From Streptomyces marokkonensis (GTDB lineage Bacteria; Actinomycetota; Actinomycetes; Streptomycetales; Streptomycetaceae), in contig NZ_VSKS01000002.1 of the NCBI RefSeq assembly GCF_008312835.1, positions 434,001 to 498,000 of the forward strand: 64,000 bases of DNA. The letters run 5' to 3'. The position numbers and the translations under genes are program-made. Below, in pieces: positions 19,316 to 28,427 of this stretch; position 1 is the first letter of the stretch, and every line of letters starts with the position of its first letter. The notes below the pieces were generated by a model. It did not search any database and was not told where the DNA came from. It was given only the letters and a program-made list of their open reading frames with translations.

Positions 19316-22285
19316 GTGATCCAGTTGACGGCCGGGTGGGACGAGAGCGGCGACCTCGCCAAGGTCTACGAGCGGATCCTCGCGGGTGAGGTGGTCGACG
19401 ACGTCGCCGGAGTCGTCAGGACCCCGATCCTGACCTCCTGGCAGCGGTGCAGGTCGCTGGGGCTCGTCCCGGACCAGCTCATCCTCACCTGCGAGCGGGA
19501 CCTCGACCTGGACGGACGGCTGCTGACCGCCGCGACACCGGTCCTCGACCGGCTGGAGGCCGTGCTGGACGGACCGCCGGTGAGCGTGATCCTCACCGAC
19601 GCGCAGGCGCGCGTGCTGTCGCGCCGGGCCGGTGACGCGGAGCTGAACAGGCACCTGGACGCGACGAACATCGTCCAGGGCTTCGGCTTCCCCGAGTCCA
19701 GCGCCGGCACCAACGCCCTCGGCACCGCGCTGGCCGAGCGCCGCCCGGTCTACGTGCTGGGCCGTGAGCACTTCGCGGACTGCATGCAGCAGCTCGCGTG
19801 CGCCGCCGCGCCCATCCGTGATCCGCTCAGCGGCCGTGTCGAGGGGGTCCTGGACCTCACCAGTTTCCGGCGGCACTCGGATCCGGTGATGCTGCCCCTC
19901 GCGCAGCAGGCCGCCGACGAGATCGAACAGCGGCTGCTCGAGCAGTCCTCGAAGCGCGAGCGGGAACTGCTCGCCGAGTTCCTCCGCACCCGGCGGGCCG
20001 CCGGAGAACCCGTCGGACCGTACGGGGAACCCCTGCCCGGCCCGGCACCGGGCGCGGACCCGACCGCCTCCGTTCGTCCCGTCCTCCCCCTCGACCCCAT
20101 CGACCAGGCCGTCCTCCGGGCGAGGGCCCAGGAGTTGATCGCCGCCCCGCACCGGGTGGCCACGGAGGTGACGCTGTCCGGTGGCCGGACCGCGGTGCTG
20201 TTCTGTCGTGAGGTGTGCGCGTCCGGTGAGGCCGGGATCGTCGTGGAAGCCGCCATCGCCGCCGGCCCCCGGTTCCGCGTGCCGGCGCCCTCGGGACCCG
20301 AGACCTCCCGCGCGGGTACCCCGGCGGCCGAGGTGACGACGCCGTCCCGGGGCTCCGCCGCCGCGGCAGCGGCCGCGACGGGTCCGGCGGAGCTGACGGG
20401 CGGGCACCGGATCGGCATGCACCGGGCCGGGAGGCGCCAGGCCGGACGGCACGAGGCCGAGGCGGAGATCCGGGGGACGGCCCGTCCGCCGGAAGCCGGG
20501 CCGTCCGCGCCCGCGTCCGGTCAGGCCCCCCACACCCAGGCCGGCCTGTTGCTTCTGGGTGAGCCGGGAGTCGGCCGGCTCGCCCTGCTGGCCCGCAAGC
20601 GGCTGGAACTGCTGTACGACGCCAGCGCGGGCATCGGCCGGACCCTCGACGTCACCCGTACGGCGGAGGAGCTGGTGGAGACCGTGGTGCCGCGGTTCGC
20701 CGACTTCGTCGCCGTCGACCTGCCCGGCTCGGTGCTGAGCGGCGAGGAACCCGTCGACATCGGCGAGGGACTGCGGCGGGTGGCGCTCGGGGCCATCCAC
20801 GGGGGCTCGCATCTCTACGACGTCGGTGAGAAGGTCGACTGGCTCCCCACCTCACCGCAGGCGCGCTGCCTGGAGACGGCCGGCCCCGTGCTGGAGCCGG
20901 ACCTGAGCCGGGCCGTCGACTGGATCGCCGTCGATCCGGAACGCACCCGGAAGGTCCTGGAGTCCGGAATCCACTCCCTGATCACCGTGCCGCTGCGGGC
21001 CCGCGGCGTCATCCTCGGTGTGGTCAGCTTCTACCGCGCCGAGCGCTTCGCCGCCTTCGAGGACGACGACCTGTGGCTCGCCGGCGAGCTGGCCGGCCGG
21101 GCCGCGGTCTGCATCGACAATGCGCGCCGCTTCACCCGCGAGCACACCATGGCCCTGGCGGTGCAGCGCAGTCTCCTCCCGCGGGGCGTGCCCGCCCAGG
21201 ACGCCGTCGAGGTCGCGCACCGCTACCTGCCCGCACAGGCCGGGGTGGGTGGCGACTGGTTCGACGTCATCCCGCTGTCCGGCAGCCGGGTGGCGTTGGT
21301 CGTGGGTGACGTCGTCGGTCACGGCGTGCACGCCGCCACCACCATGGGACGGCTGCGCACCGCCGTGCACAACTTCTCCGCCCTCGACCTGCCGTCCGAG
21401 GAGCTCCTCACCCACCTCGACGACCTGGTCGGCCGCCTGGACGCGGACAGTGGCGGAAATGGCGGGATCATCGGGGCCACCTGCCTGTACGCGGTGTACG
21501 ACCCGGTGTCCCGACGGTGCACGTTCGCCCGGGCCGGCCACCCCCCGCCCGCGCTCGTGCTGCCCGACGGCACCGTCGACTTCGTCGACGTGCCCGCAGG
21601 CCCGCCGCTGGGCCTCGGCGGCCTGCCCTTCGAGCCCTGTGAGACCGAGGTGCCCGAGGGCAGCAGGATCGTCCTCTACACCGACGGGCTCATCGAGTCG
21701 CGCGGCCAGGACCTCGACACCCGGCTCGGCCTGCTGCGCCGCGCACTCGCCGCCACCCGGCCGCCCGCCGACTCGCCGGAGGAAACCTGCGGGGCCGTCC
21801 TGGACGCCCTGCTCCCCGCCCGTCCCGACGACGACGTCGCCCTGCTCGTCGCCCGGACCCGCGCCCTCGACGCCGAGCGCACGAAACACTGGGACGTGTC
21901 GGCCGACCCGGCCGAAGTCCCACGGCTCCGCACGGCAGTCACCGACCAGCTCGAGAAGTGGGACCTCGTCGACCAGGTGCCCACCACCGAGCTGATCGTC
22001 AGCGAGCTGGTCACCAACGCCATCCGGTACGGACGTCCTCCCATCCGGCTGCGGCTGATCCGCGATCACACGCTGATCTGCGAGGTGACGGACGGCAGCA
22101 GCACATCTCCGCGCCTGCGGCGTGCCCGCACGACCGACGAGGGCGGCCGCGGCCTCTTCCTCATGGCCCAGCTCGCGGAACGCTGGGGCACGCGCTACAC
22201 GGCCGACGGCAAGGTCATCTGGACCCAACAACCACTGCCTCCGGACGGGCCGGGCGGCTCGGGCCGTTCGGAGGGCCCCGTCTGA
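19316..22285 (+). CDS. GAF-GAF-SpoIIE (PP2C) phosphatase with C-terminal HATPase
   Basis: 989 residues from the GTG at 19316; the TTG at 19325 has better spacing from AGGGAG at 19311-19316. Residues 10-240 resemble the N-terminal sensor of AcoR-type activators (ILTSWQRCRSLGLVPDQL, FGFPESSAGTNALGTALAE). A disordered linker follows, then a second GAF domain (about 430-620) and a SpoIIE phosphatase (VGGDWFDVIPLSG, VGDVVGHGVHAA, GHPPPALVLPDG, YTDGLIESRG). The C-terminal RsbW-like ATPase has LIVSELVTNAIRYG and TDEGGRGLFLMAQL. This layout suits a self-contained partner switch that dephosphorylates, and could also bind, anti-sigma-factor antagonists. Confidence 0.93.
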   Translation: MIQLTAGWDESGDLAKVYERILAGEVVDDVAGVVRTPILTSWQRCRSLGLVPDQLILTCERDLDLDGRLLTAATPVLDRLEAVLDGPPVSVILTDAQARVLSRRAGDAELNRHLDATNIVQGFGFPESSAGTNALGTALAERRPVYVLGREHFADCMQQLACAAAPIRDPLSGRVEGVLDLTSFRRHSDPVMLPLAQQAADEIEQRLLEQSSKRERELLAEFLRTRRAAGEPVGPYGEPLPGPAPGADPTASVRPVLPLDPIDQAVLRARAQELIAAPHRVATEVTLSGGRTAVLFCREVCASGEAGIVVEAAIAAGPRFRVPAPSGPETSRAGTPAAEVTTPSRGSAAAAAAATGPAELTGGHRIGMHRAGRRQAGRHEAEAEIRGTARPPEAGPSAPASGQAPHTQAGLLLLGEPGVGRLALLARKRLELLYDASAGIGRTLDVTRTAEELVETVVPRFADFVAVDLPGSVLSGEEPVDIGEGLRRVALGAIHGGSHLYDVGEKVDWLPTSPQARCLETAGPVLEPDLSRAVDWIAVDPERTRKVLESGIHSLITVPLRARGVILGVVSFYRAERFAAFEDDDLWLAGELAGRAAVCIDNARRFTREHTMALAVQRSLLPRGVPAQDAVEVAHRYLPAQAGVGGDWFDVIPLSGSRVALVVGDVVGHGVHAATTMGRLRTAVHNFSALDLPSEELLTHLDDLVGRLDADSGGNGGIIGATCLYAVYDPVSRRCTFARAGHPPPALVLPDGTVDFVDVPAGPPLGLGGLPFEPCETEVPEGSRIVLYTDGLIESRGQDLDTRLGLLRRALAATRPPADSPEETCGAVLDALLPARPDDDVALLVARTRALDAERTKHWDVSADPAEVPRLRTAVTDQLEKWDLVDQVPTTELIVSELVTNAIRYGRPPIRLRLIRDHTLICEVTDGSSTSPRLRRARTTDEGGRGLFLMAQLAERWGTRYTADGKVIWTQQPLPPDGPGGSGRSEGPV

Positions 22286-22420
22286 AAGGGCGCAGGAGAA
22301 CACGCCCGGGAGAAGGCGTGAGGTGCCGCCGGGTTGCGACGCGGCAAACGGGTCGTCCACTTGCTGGGCCGTCCGCCTCGGGCCGTGGGCTTGCTCCTGC
22401 GACCGGCAGAAGACCGAGGG

Positions 22421-23590
22421 CTACCTGATGGAGGTCTCGGGCGCGGCCGGCGCGTAGGCGCCGGAGTACCCCGCGTCGGAGCCCTCCGTCGACCCTTCGG
22501 GGAGCTCCGGCGGCACGTACCGCCGCAGGGGCTCCCCGGCCGGGTCGGGGCGTACGGCGCCGAGCACCGGGTTGGCCGCGACGGGGGAGACCTTGACCCT
22601 CGCGCCGGGGCGGGGAGCCTGCACCACCATGCCGTCGCCGAGGTAGAGGGCGACGTGGGTGGCCTCCGGGAAGTACACGACGAGGTCCCCCGGCCGCAGC
22701 TCCGTCAGCGGCACCCGTTCCAGCCGGGCCCACTGCTCCTGGCTGGTCCGCGGGACCGGCGTCCCGGCCGCGCCCCACGCCTCGGAGGTCAGCCCCGAGC
22801 AGTCGTACGCCGCCGGCCCCTCTGCTCCCCACTCGTAGGGCTTGCCGAGCTGCTCCACGGCGTACCGCACGGCCCGTTCACCGGCCGCGGAAGGGGGCGT
22901 GCCGCCGCTCAGCGCGCCGGAGGCGACCAGTTCCTCCTGTGCCTCGTCGACCCTGCTGCGCTCCAGCTCGGCCAGTGCGGCGAGCTGCTCGGCGGTGAGC
23001 GAGGCGAGCAGTTCCTCGATCTCGTCGAGCCGTTCGCGCACCTCGTCCCGCTGCTTCCTGCTCCGCTCCGTGAGGGCCGCCCGGTCGGCGAGTGCCCTGC
23101 GCGCCCGGCGGGCCAGTTCGCGGGCCTCCTTCACGTCGCCGGTCAGCCGCCCCACCGTCTCCGCCCGCTCCCGCGCCAACCGGCCGATCACATGCCCCTG
23201 GTCGAGCGCGCGCCGCGGATCGCTCGCCAGCAGCAGGCGTACGTACGGGGAGAGGCCGGTGACGCTCTGGTACTGCTGCCGGGCCAGCCGTCCGGCCGCG
23301 CCCCGGCTGTCGCGCAGGGAGAGCCGGGTGCGTGCGAGGGCGCGCTCGAGCCGCCCGGTCTCGGCACGCTGCTTCTTCAGCCGCTCCTCGGTGGCGTTGT
23401 AGGACTCGGTGGCCTTCTCCGCCTCCCGGTACCGGGTCTGAAGCTCCGTCAGCAGCTCGGCCACGGGACGCCCGGCGGAGCCGGCGGCGCCGCCGCCCGG
23501 TTCCGGGACGGCCGCCGCGGGCACGGGTGCGAGTACGGTCCCGGCCGCCAGCGCCGCCGTACACACCAGACGCAGAAGCATTCCTGACAC
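22421..23590 (-). CDS. secreted NlpC/P60 peptidoglycan hydrolase with coiled coil
   Basis: 389 residues. The GTG at 23590 is chosen over the ATG at 23581 because GGAGGTGA at 23597-23604 is ideally spaced. A signal peptide (LRLVCTAALAAGTVLAPVPAAA) is followed by a long coiled coil (about 40-230; RYREAEKATESYNATEERLKK and ERLDEIEELLASL). The C-terminal NlpC/P60 domain has the catalytic Cys in AAYDCSGLTSEAW and the His in THVALYLGDG. It is a cell-wall endopeptidase of the RipA/SwlA kind; the coiled coil may act as a regulator or membrane-distance spacer. Confidence 0.93.
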   Translation of the reverse strand: MSGMLLRLVCTAALAAGTVLAPVPAAAVPEPGGGAAGSAGRPVAELLTELQTRYREAEKATESYNATEERLKKQRAETGRLERALARTRLSLRDSRGAAGRLARQQYQSVTGLSPYVRLLLASDPRRALDQGHVIGRLARERAETVGRLTGDVKEARELARRARRALADRAALTERSRKQRDEVRERLDEIEELLASLTAEQLAALAELERSRVDEAQEELVASGALSGGTPPSAAGERAVRYAVEQLGKPYEWGAEGPAAYDCSGLTSEAWGAAGTPVPRTSQEQWARLERVPLTELRPGDLVVYFPEATHVALYLGDGMVVQAPRPGARVKVSPVAANPVLGAVRPDPAGEPLRRYVPPELPEGSTEGSDAGYSGAYAPAAPETSIR

Positions 23591-23693
23591 GACGTCACCT
23601 CCGACGCGGGGCGGCTCGTCCGCTCCGCATCGCGAGCTTCCGGCGGGTGCGCGCGGTCCGCTCGCCGAGTGTGCGCGGTCCGGCGCAACGGAG

Positions 23694-24026
23694 TCACCCG
23701 TCGGTGTCGTCCGGCTTGCCCTTCGGCGTGGCGTCCGGCCCGGCCGCGGGCTTCGACCACGGCCACCTCGGGCGGCCGCCGGCCTGCCCCGTCGGGTCGT
23801 GGAGGTACTTCCACCCGCGGGTCAGCCCGGTCCGCGAGCTCTGCCCCCGGGGCACCCTCCGGTAGACCAGCACCGTGGGCGGGCCGCCGTCCGGGGCCGG
23901 GACGGGGATGCGGTACGTCTTGGGCGGGTGCCCGGTGATGCCCAGCAGCACGGGCAGGACGCGCCCGTCCATGGGCCCGCCCTCGAAGGGGGTGTCCTGT
24001 CTCTTCACGTCACCAGTTTCGGCCAT
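23694..24026 (-). CDS. small conserved hypothetical protein (110 aa)
   Basis: The ATG at 24026 gives MAETGDVKRQDTPFEGG and the frame ends at 23694. The middle forms beta strands (VLPVLLGITGHPPKTYRIPVP, PTVLVYRRVPRG), and the C-terminus is basic and Pro-rich. No family is recognised. It lies 42 bp downstream of the TetR gene on the same strand and may belong to that transcript. Its codon bias matches its neighbours, so it looks real. Confidence 0.7.
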   Translation of the reverse strand: MAETGDVKRQDTPFEGGPMDGRVLPVLLGITGHPPKTYRIPVPAPDGGPPTVLVYRRVPRGQSSRTGLTRGWKYLHDPTGQAGGRPRWPWSKPAAGPDATPKGKPDDTDG

Positions 24027-24067
24027 CGCGCGCGGAACCGGCCGGGGTGGCCCCCCGTCCCGGCCCG

Positions 24068-24721
24068 TCAGAGGTCCGTGGCCAGTGCCCGTACCAGCTC
24101 GTCGCACTGCGCGTCGCGCCGCGCGGTCACCGCCAGCACCGCAACGAACTGCTCCACGAGCCAGTCCCGCAGTTCCTCCAGCGGCGGCTGCTTGCCCTCG
24201 TCGAGCCAGATCAGCGAGGCCGCCTCCACGGCGGTGATCCACATCCGTATGGTCATCCGGAGCCGGGGGCCGGGCTCGTCGACGTGCAGGTGGCTGAGGA
24301 TGTGCTCGGCGGCGGCCCGGCGCACGCCGTCCACGATGGCGGTCGTACGGGAGGTCTCCACCACGCTGCCGCCCTGGAGCAGCGCGCTGAACCCGGTGTC
24401 GTGCTGGTCCACGAAGGCGAGGTAGCGGTCGAGGGCCCGGGACAGCCGGGGCAGCAGCGGGCCCTCGTGCGGCTCGTCGAAGCAGTGGCGCAGCTCGTCG
24501 GCGGCGGACATCAGGGCCGCCTCGTACAGCTGCTGCTTGCCGCCCGGGAAGTACCGGTAGACCAGCGGCCGTGACACGCCGGCCGCCTCCGCCACGTCGT
24601 CCAGGGACACGTCCTCCGGGGTGCTGTGGGCGAAGAGGGACAGCGCGGCCTCGAGCAGCTGGCTGCGGCGTTCCTCGACACTGAGCCGCCGGTAGGCGGG
24701 GGTGGGGGCCTGCGGGGTCAT
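24068..24721 (-). CDS. TetR-family regulator
   Basis: 217 residues from the ATG at 24721. The N-terminal helix-turn-helix is clear: RRSQLLEAALSLFA, DVSLDDVAEAAGVSRPLVYRYFPGGKQQLYEAALM. The ligand domain (about 70-215) is unassigned. It lies 34 bp downstream of the diiron oxygenase gene, so the two are likely one operon, with this protein repressing it through a palindrome ahead of that gene (25721-25738). Confidence 0.92.
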   Translation of the reverse strand: MTPQAPTPAYRRLSVEERRSQLLEAALSLFAHSTPEDVSLDDVAEAAGVSRPLVYRYFPGGKQQLYEAALMSAADELRHCFDEPHEGPLLPRLSRALDRYLAFVDQHDTGFSALLQGGSVVETSRTTAIVDGVRRAAAEHILSHLHVDEPGPRLRMTIRMWITAVEAASLIWLDEGKQPPLEELRDWLVEQFVAVLAVTARRDAQCDELVRALATDL

Positions 24722-24755
24722 GCCCGCAGGGTAACCGCCCGCCCGGCGGGCCCGC

Positions 24756-25694
24756 CTACGCCAGCAGTCCCGAGGACTTCCACAGCCGTCGTCCGACCCC
24801 GCGCAGCACGCCGATGTCGTCGAGGAAGTCGGTGAGGCGCCTCGACCCCTGCTGCATCACGTCCCGCCGGTGCGCGCTCGCCCTGACCTGCGCGACCGCC
24901 TCCCGCCGGTCGAGACCGACGTTCGTGTACACCTCGGGGTTCACGAAGGCCACCGAGAACACCCGGGCGAACTCTCCTGAGGTGACGCGGGTGAACTCCT
25001 GCGACCACTTCGGGGCGGTCACCATCTGGCGGCGGAGCTCCTCGCGGGCGTAGCGCACGTGCCGTGCCTCCTCGACGACGTGGATGCGCGTGACGCCCCG
25101 GATCAGCGGCTGGACCCGCTCGTCCGGGAAGGTCAGCCGCTGCATCCAGTCCAGGACCTCCTCGCCGAGCAGGGTCGCCGTGAAGGAGCCGGGAGTGGTG
25201 GAGATCGTCTTGAACAGCCGGCCGAGGTTCTGGTGGACCCGGCTCACCGGGTACCAGGGAGTGCCGCCCCGGGTGATCACCCGGGCGAACATCTTCGAGT
25301 GCCGGCACTCGTCCTCGATCTCGGTGAGGGCGTACCGCACGTGCGCGCTCGTGGCGGCCTTGTCGTAGATGTGCCGCACCAGCAGCTGCATCAGGATCAG
25401 CTCGAACCAGATGCCGAGCGAGGCCAGCGCGGCGGCCTCGTGCCGGGAGAGCAGGATGCGCTGCTCCTCGCTCATCCGCTTCCACATCGGGGTGTCGTAC
25501 AGCGACACCAGCTCCGGCGGCCAGAACCACTTGCCCTCCTCGAAGGGCGCCTCCCAGTCCAGCTCCTTGTCGGGATCGAAGGAGTGCTTGGCGGAGGAGT
25601 CGAGCAGCCGCTGGGCCACCTGCTCCCGGTCCTTGAGCAGCCCGAGCGCGTCCCGCAGGCCGTCGAGCGCGTCCGCTTCCGTCAGGGTCGTCAT
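24756..25694 (-). CDS. AurF-like diiron oxygenase
   Basis: 312 residues from the ATG at 25694. The metal-ligand pattern of AurF (p-aminobenzoate N-oxygenase) is preserved: E98 in WFEL, E129-x2-H132 in EDECRHS, E178/E179 in LLGEEVLDW, and H205-x3-E209-x2-H212 in IHVVEEARHVRY. Helical content and length also fit. The family holds N-oxygenases for aryl amines and uncharacterised stand-alone oxygenases; the substrate here is unknown. Its operon partner is a TetR repressor rather than a biosynthetic cluster, which suggests a xenobiotic or stress substrate. Confidence 0.88.
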   Translation of the reverse strand: MTTLTEADALDGLRDALGLLKDREQVAQRLLDSSAKHSFDPDKELDWEAPFEEGKWFWPPELVSLYDTPMWKRMSEEQRILLSRHEAAALASLGIWFELILMQLLVRHIYDKAATSAHVRYALTEIEDECRHSKMFARVITRGGTPWYPVSRVHQNLGRLFKTISTTPGSFTATLLGEEVLDWMQRLTFPDERVQPLIRGVTRIHVVEEARHVRYAREELRRQMVTAPKWSQEFTRVTSGEFARVFSVAFVNPEVYTNVGLDRREAVAQVRASAHRRDVMQQGSRRLTDFLDDIGVLRGVGRRLWKSSGLLA

Positions 25695-25720
25695 GGCGGG
25701 TCCACCTCATGGGCGTCTCG

Positions 25721-25738
25721 GGTTACCGGCTGGTCACC
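25721..25738. promoter_or_regulatory. candidate TetR operator
   Basis: GGTTACCGGCTGGTCACC reads as an 18-bp imperfect palindrome (14 of 18 positions symmetric). It lies 27 bp upstream of the diiron oxygenase start. TetR proteins usually bind palindromes of this size next to their own operon. Confidence 0.5.
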
Positions 25739-25918
25739 CTTTATGAGACTGCCTGTCAGCAAGCTCGTCAATCCCTTGTGCGGAAGTTGCTGACGACCGG
25801 TCTACCGAACGGGTCGGGTCAACGGCACGCACTCGGAGTCACTCTGTGGAGCGTCGTTCCGGTGTTCGCCCTGGGTACGCTGACTGTGCCGGTCGGACTG
25901 CAGCACATGGGAGCGATC

Positions 25919-26518
25919 ATGAGCGCCGCACGCGGCTACGGGCTGGACGACGACTACCAGTGGCCTCGTCCGCCGGAGGGCGGCTGGACGGCGGACGACC
26001 TCGACGAGCTTCCCAACCTGCCTCCGCACACGGAGCTGATCGACGGGAGCCTCGTCTTCGTGAGGCCGCAGACCAATTTCCATTCACGCGTCATCCGCTT
26101 GCTGGACAACGCCCTGCTGGCTCAGGTGCCGGATGAGCTGGATGTCATCCGTGAGATGACCATCAAGCTCAACAAGCGCAACCGGCCGGAACCCGATGTT
26201 CTGGTCTTCCGGGCGGACGCTGATTCCGGCCCGGACCAGACGTGGTACCGGCCGGAGGACGTCGTGCTCGCTGTCGAGGTCGTGTCCAAGGACTCGCAGG
26301 AGCGGGACCGTGAGGTGAAACCCCGCAAGTACGCGGCTGCGGGCATCCCGCACTACTGGCGCGTCGAGGAGAACGACGGACTCCCCGTGGTCTACGTCTA
26401 CGAGCTGGACCCGATGACCAAGTCGTACGTACCCATGGGCATCTTCCACAACCGGCTCAAGCTGACCGTGCCGTTCCCCGTCGACGTCGACCTCACCGCC
26501 GTCGGCCGGAGCCGCTGA
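25919..26518 (+). CDS. Uma2-family (DUF820) endonuclease-like protein
   Basis: 199 residues from the ATG at 25919. The restriction-endonuclease-like fold of the Uma2 group is seen in ELIDGSLVFVRPQTNFHSRVIRLLDNAL, RNRPEPDVLVFRAD (active-site Asp), DVVLAVEVVSKDSQERDREVKPRKYAAAGIPHYWRVE (E-V-V-S and downstream Lys). Such proteins are very common in Streptomyces and their role is not settled. It stands alone and is convergent with the DUF3291 pseudogene; their stop codons adjoin. Confidence 0.88.
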   Translation: MSAARGYGLDDDYQWPRPPEGGWTADDLDELPNLPPHTELIDGSLVFVRPQTNFHSRVIRLLDNALLAQVPDELDVIREMTIKLNKRNRPEPDVLVFRADADSGPDQTWYRPEDVVLAVEVVSKDSQERDREVKPRKYAAAGIPHYWRVEENDGLPVVYVYELDPMTKSYVPMGIFHNRLKLTVPFPVDVDLTAVGRSR

Positions 26519-26903
26519 CTAGACCGCGCAGCCCAGCCCCTCCGGCACCTCGCCGGTGACCGGCTCCGCTCCGCCCGGCGGAAAGGACGTGCGCAGGGTG
26601 AAGGCGTACGGGGCCGGGCCGTGGGTGCGCAGATGGAGGAGGCGGGACTCGGCCTCCGCGACGCTCGGGCGGTGGCCCCTCGGGACCCACCACAGCGTGA
26701 CCATCGCCTCCTGGACGCGCTCGAACCTCCCCCACTGCCTTAAAGGCGTGGCTCTGCAGGCGCCAGACGAAGCCGTCGGCGGCGTCGGCGTCCGCGTTCA
26801 CCGGCTCGAGGCCGTCGACGAAGTCCTTCAACTGCGGCGATTCGAGCGGGGCCTTGAGGCGGGCGACGTTCACCTGGGCGAGTTCGTACGCGGTCTCGGT
26901 CAT
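26519..26903 (-). pseudogene. broken DUF3291 gene with central deletion at a palindromic repeat
   Basis: The N-terminal part from the ATG at 26903 is clean (MTETAYELAQVNVARLKAPL ... DGFVWRLQ). The C-terminal part is also clean but in another frame (FERVQEAMVTLWWVPRGH ... GEVPEGLGCAV, stop at 26519). Between them, where DUF3291 proteins have roughly 40 residues (the VNLSVWxSxEALRDFVY region), there is only a stretch matching the dispersed repeat at 26726-26751. So the middle was lost and a repeat fragment sits at the junction. The intact family is of unknown function. Confidence 0.8.
26726..26751. repeat. half copy of dispersed palindromic repeat inside DUF3291 remnant
   Basis: CCTCCCCCACTGCC begins a 26-bp match to 11294-11319 with 3 differences. 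The right arm (GGGAGG) is missing here. The copy sits exactly at the coding break of the DUF3291 remnant. Confidence 0.75.
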
Positions 26904-26948
26904 GTACCGAACGGTGGGTAGGGAACATGCCCCTCCGGGAGTCCCGTC

Positions 26949-28427
26949 TCACCCAGTGGGCCGCCGGGCCCCCGGCTTCAGCACCGCCTCCATCACCGCC
27001 CGCGCGATCGGCGCCGCCGTTCCGCCCCCGCTGATCTCCCGCCGGTTCGCCGCCGCGTCCTCGACCACCACCGCCACGGCCACCTTGGCCTCCATGTCCT
27101 CACCGCCCTGGCCCCAGGAGATGAACCAGGCGTACGGCGTACCGGAGTTGCCCAGCCCGTGCTGGGCGGTGCCGGTCTTGCCGCCGACCACGGCACCGGG
27201 GATCGCGGCCTTCTTGCCGGTGCCGTCCCGCACGACACCCCGCATCAGCTCCCGCAGCCGCAGCGCCGTCGCCGGGTGCATGGCCCGCCGTACCGGACGG
27301 GAGCCGGCCGTCGACACGGTGCCGCCGCCCGCCCGCGTGGTCCGCTCCACCAGATACGGCTCCCGCACCTGGCCGCCGCCCGCGACGGCCGCCGCGACCA
27401 TCGCCATCTGCAGCGGTGTGGCCCGGGTGTTGTACTGCCCGATCGACGACAGCGCGAGCTGCGCCCGGTCCACCGAGGTGTCGAAGGTGCTGGGCGCCAC
27501 CCGGAACGGGATCCGCACGTCCGTGTCGTTGAAACCGAAGCTCTCGGCCGTCGCCTTCATCCGCGCCACGCCCGTGGACACGCCCAGCCTGGCGAACACC
27601 GTGTTGCACGACCACACGAACGCCTCCCGCGGCGTGGCGTCCTCGCAGCCCCCGGACCCGTTGGTCAGCCGGGTCGTCGTCCCGGGGAGGGTGTACGGGT
27701 CGGGGGAGTCGGTCGGCTCGTCCAGGTTCCCCACCACGCCCGCGTCCAGCGCCGCGGCGGCCGTGACCACCTTGAACGTCGAACCCGGCGGATACGTCCG
27801 CTGCACGGCCCGGTTCAGCATCGGCCGGTCCGGGTCGGCGTTCAGCCGCACCCAGGCCTCCCGCGCCGTCCTGCCGTTCCCGGACAGCAGCGCGGGGTCG
27901 TACGACGGGACCGACACCAGCGCCAAGATCCTCCCCGTCGACGGCTCCACGGCCGCCACCGCCCCCTTGCGCGAGCGCAGCCCCTCGTACGCCGCGCGCT
28001 GTGCCGCCGGGTCGATGGTGGTCACCACGTTGCCGCCCGCGTTGCGGGACCGGGTGAACTCGTTCCACAGCGGCAGGGGCGCGAGCAGCGGGGCGGCGCC
28101 GGACAGCAGCCCGTCCTCCGTGTGCTCCAGCAGTGTCGTGCCGTACTCCTGCGAGGCGAAGCCGGTCACCGGCGCGTACAACGGCCCGTCCCGGTAGGTC
28201 CGTTCGTAGCGCAGATGCTCCCCGGTGTCCCGCGAGCCGGTGACCGGGCGGTCGGCGACCAGGATGTCGCCGCGCGGCTGCTGGTACCGGGAGATGGCGT
28301 CCCGGCGGTTGGCCGGGTTCGCCTGGTAGGCCTCGGCGTGCAGCACCTGCACCCGGGCGGCGTTGACCAGCAGCGCGACCAGCAGCAGGGCGCAGAACAG
28401 CGCGGCGTGCCGGATGTGACGGGTCAC
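26949..28427 (-). CDS. class B penicillin-binding protein (PBP2/PbpA-like transpeptidase)
   Basis: 492 residues. The GTG at 28427 overlaps the RodA/FtsW stop (GTGA). An N-terminal anchor (ALFCALLLVALLVNAA) is followed by a dimerisation-type domain and the transpeptidase domain. All three motifs are present: S216-T-F-K219 (PPGSTFK), SCN (WSCNTVF) and KTGT (VGGKTGTAQ). It cross-links septal or lateral wall peptidoglycan outside the membrane and is the expected partner of the SEDS glycosyltransferase upstream. Paired genes of this kind are a standard actinobacterial arrangement. Confidence 0.95.
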   Translation of the reverse strand: MTRHIRHAALFCALLLVALLVNAARVQVLHAEAYQANPANRRDAISRYQQPRGDILVADRPVTGSRDTGEHLRYERTYRDGPLYAPVTGFASQEYGTTLLEHTEDGLLSGAAPLLAPLPLWNEFTRSRNAGGNVVTTIDPAAQRAAYEGLRSRKGAVAAVEPSTGRILALVSVPSYDPALLSGNGRTAREAWVRLNADPDRPMLNRAVQRTYPPGSTFKVVTAAAALDAGVVGNLDEPTDSPDPYTLPGTTTRLTNGSGGCEDATPREAFVWSCNTVFARLGVSTGVARMKATAESFGFNDTDVRIPFRVAPSTFDTSVDRAQLALSSIGQYNTRATPLQMAMVAAAVAGGGQVREPYLVERTTRAGGGTVSTAGSRPVRRAMHPATALRLRELMRGVVRDGTGKKAAIPGAVVGGKTGTAQHGLGNSGTPYAWFISWGQGGEDMEAKVAVAVVVEDAAANRREISGGGTAAPIARAVMEAVLKPGARRPTG

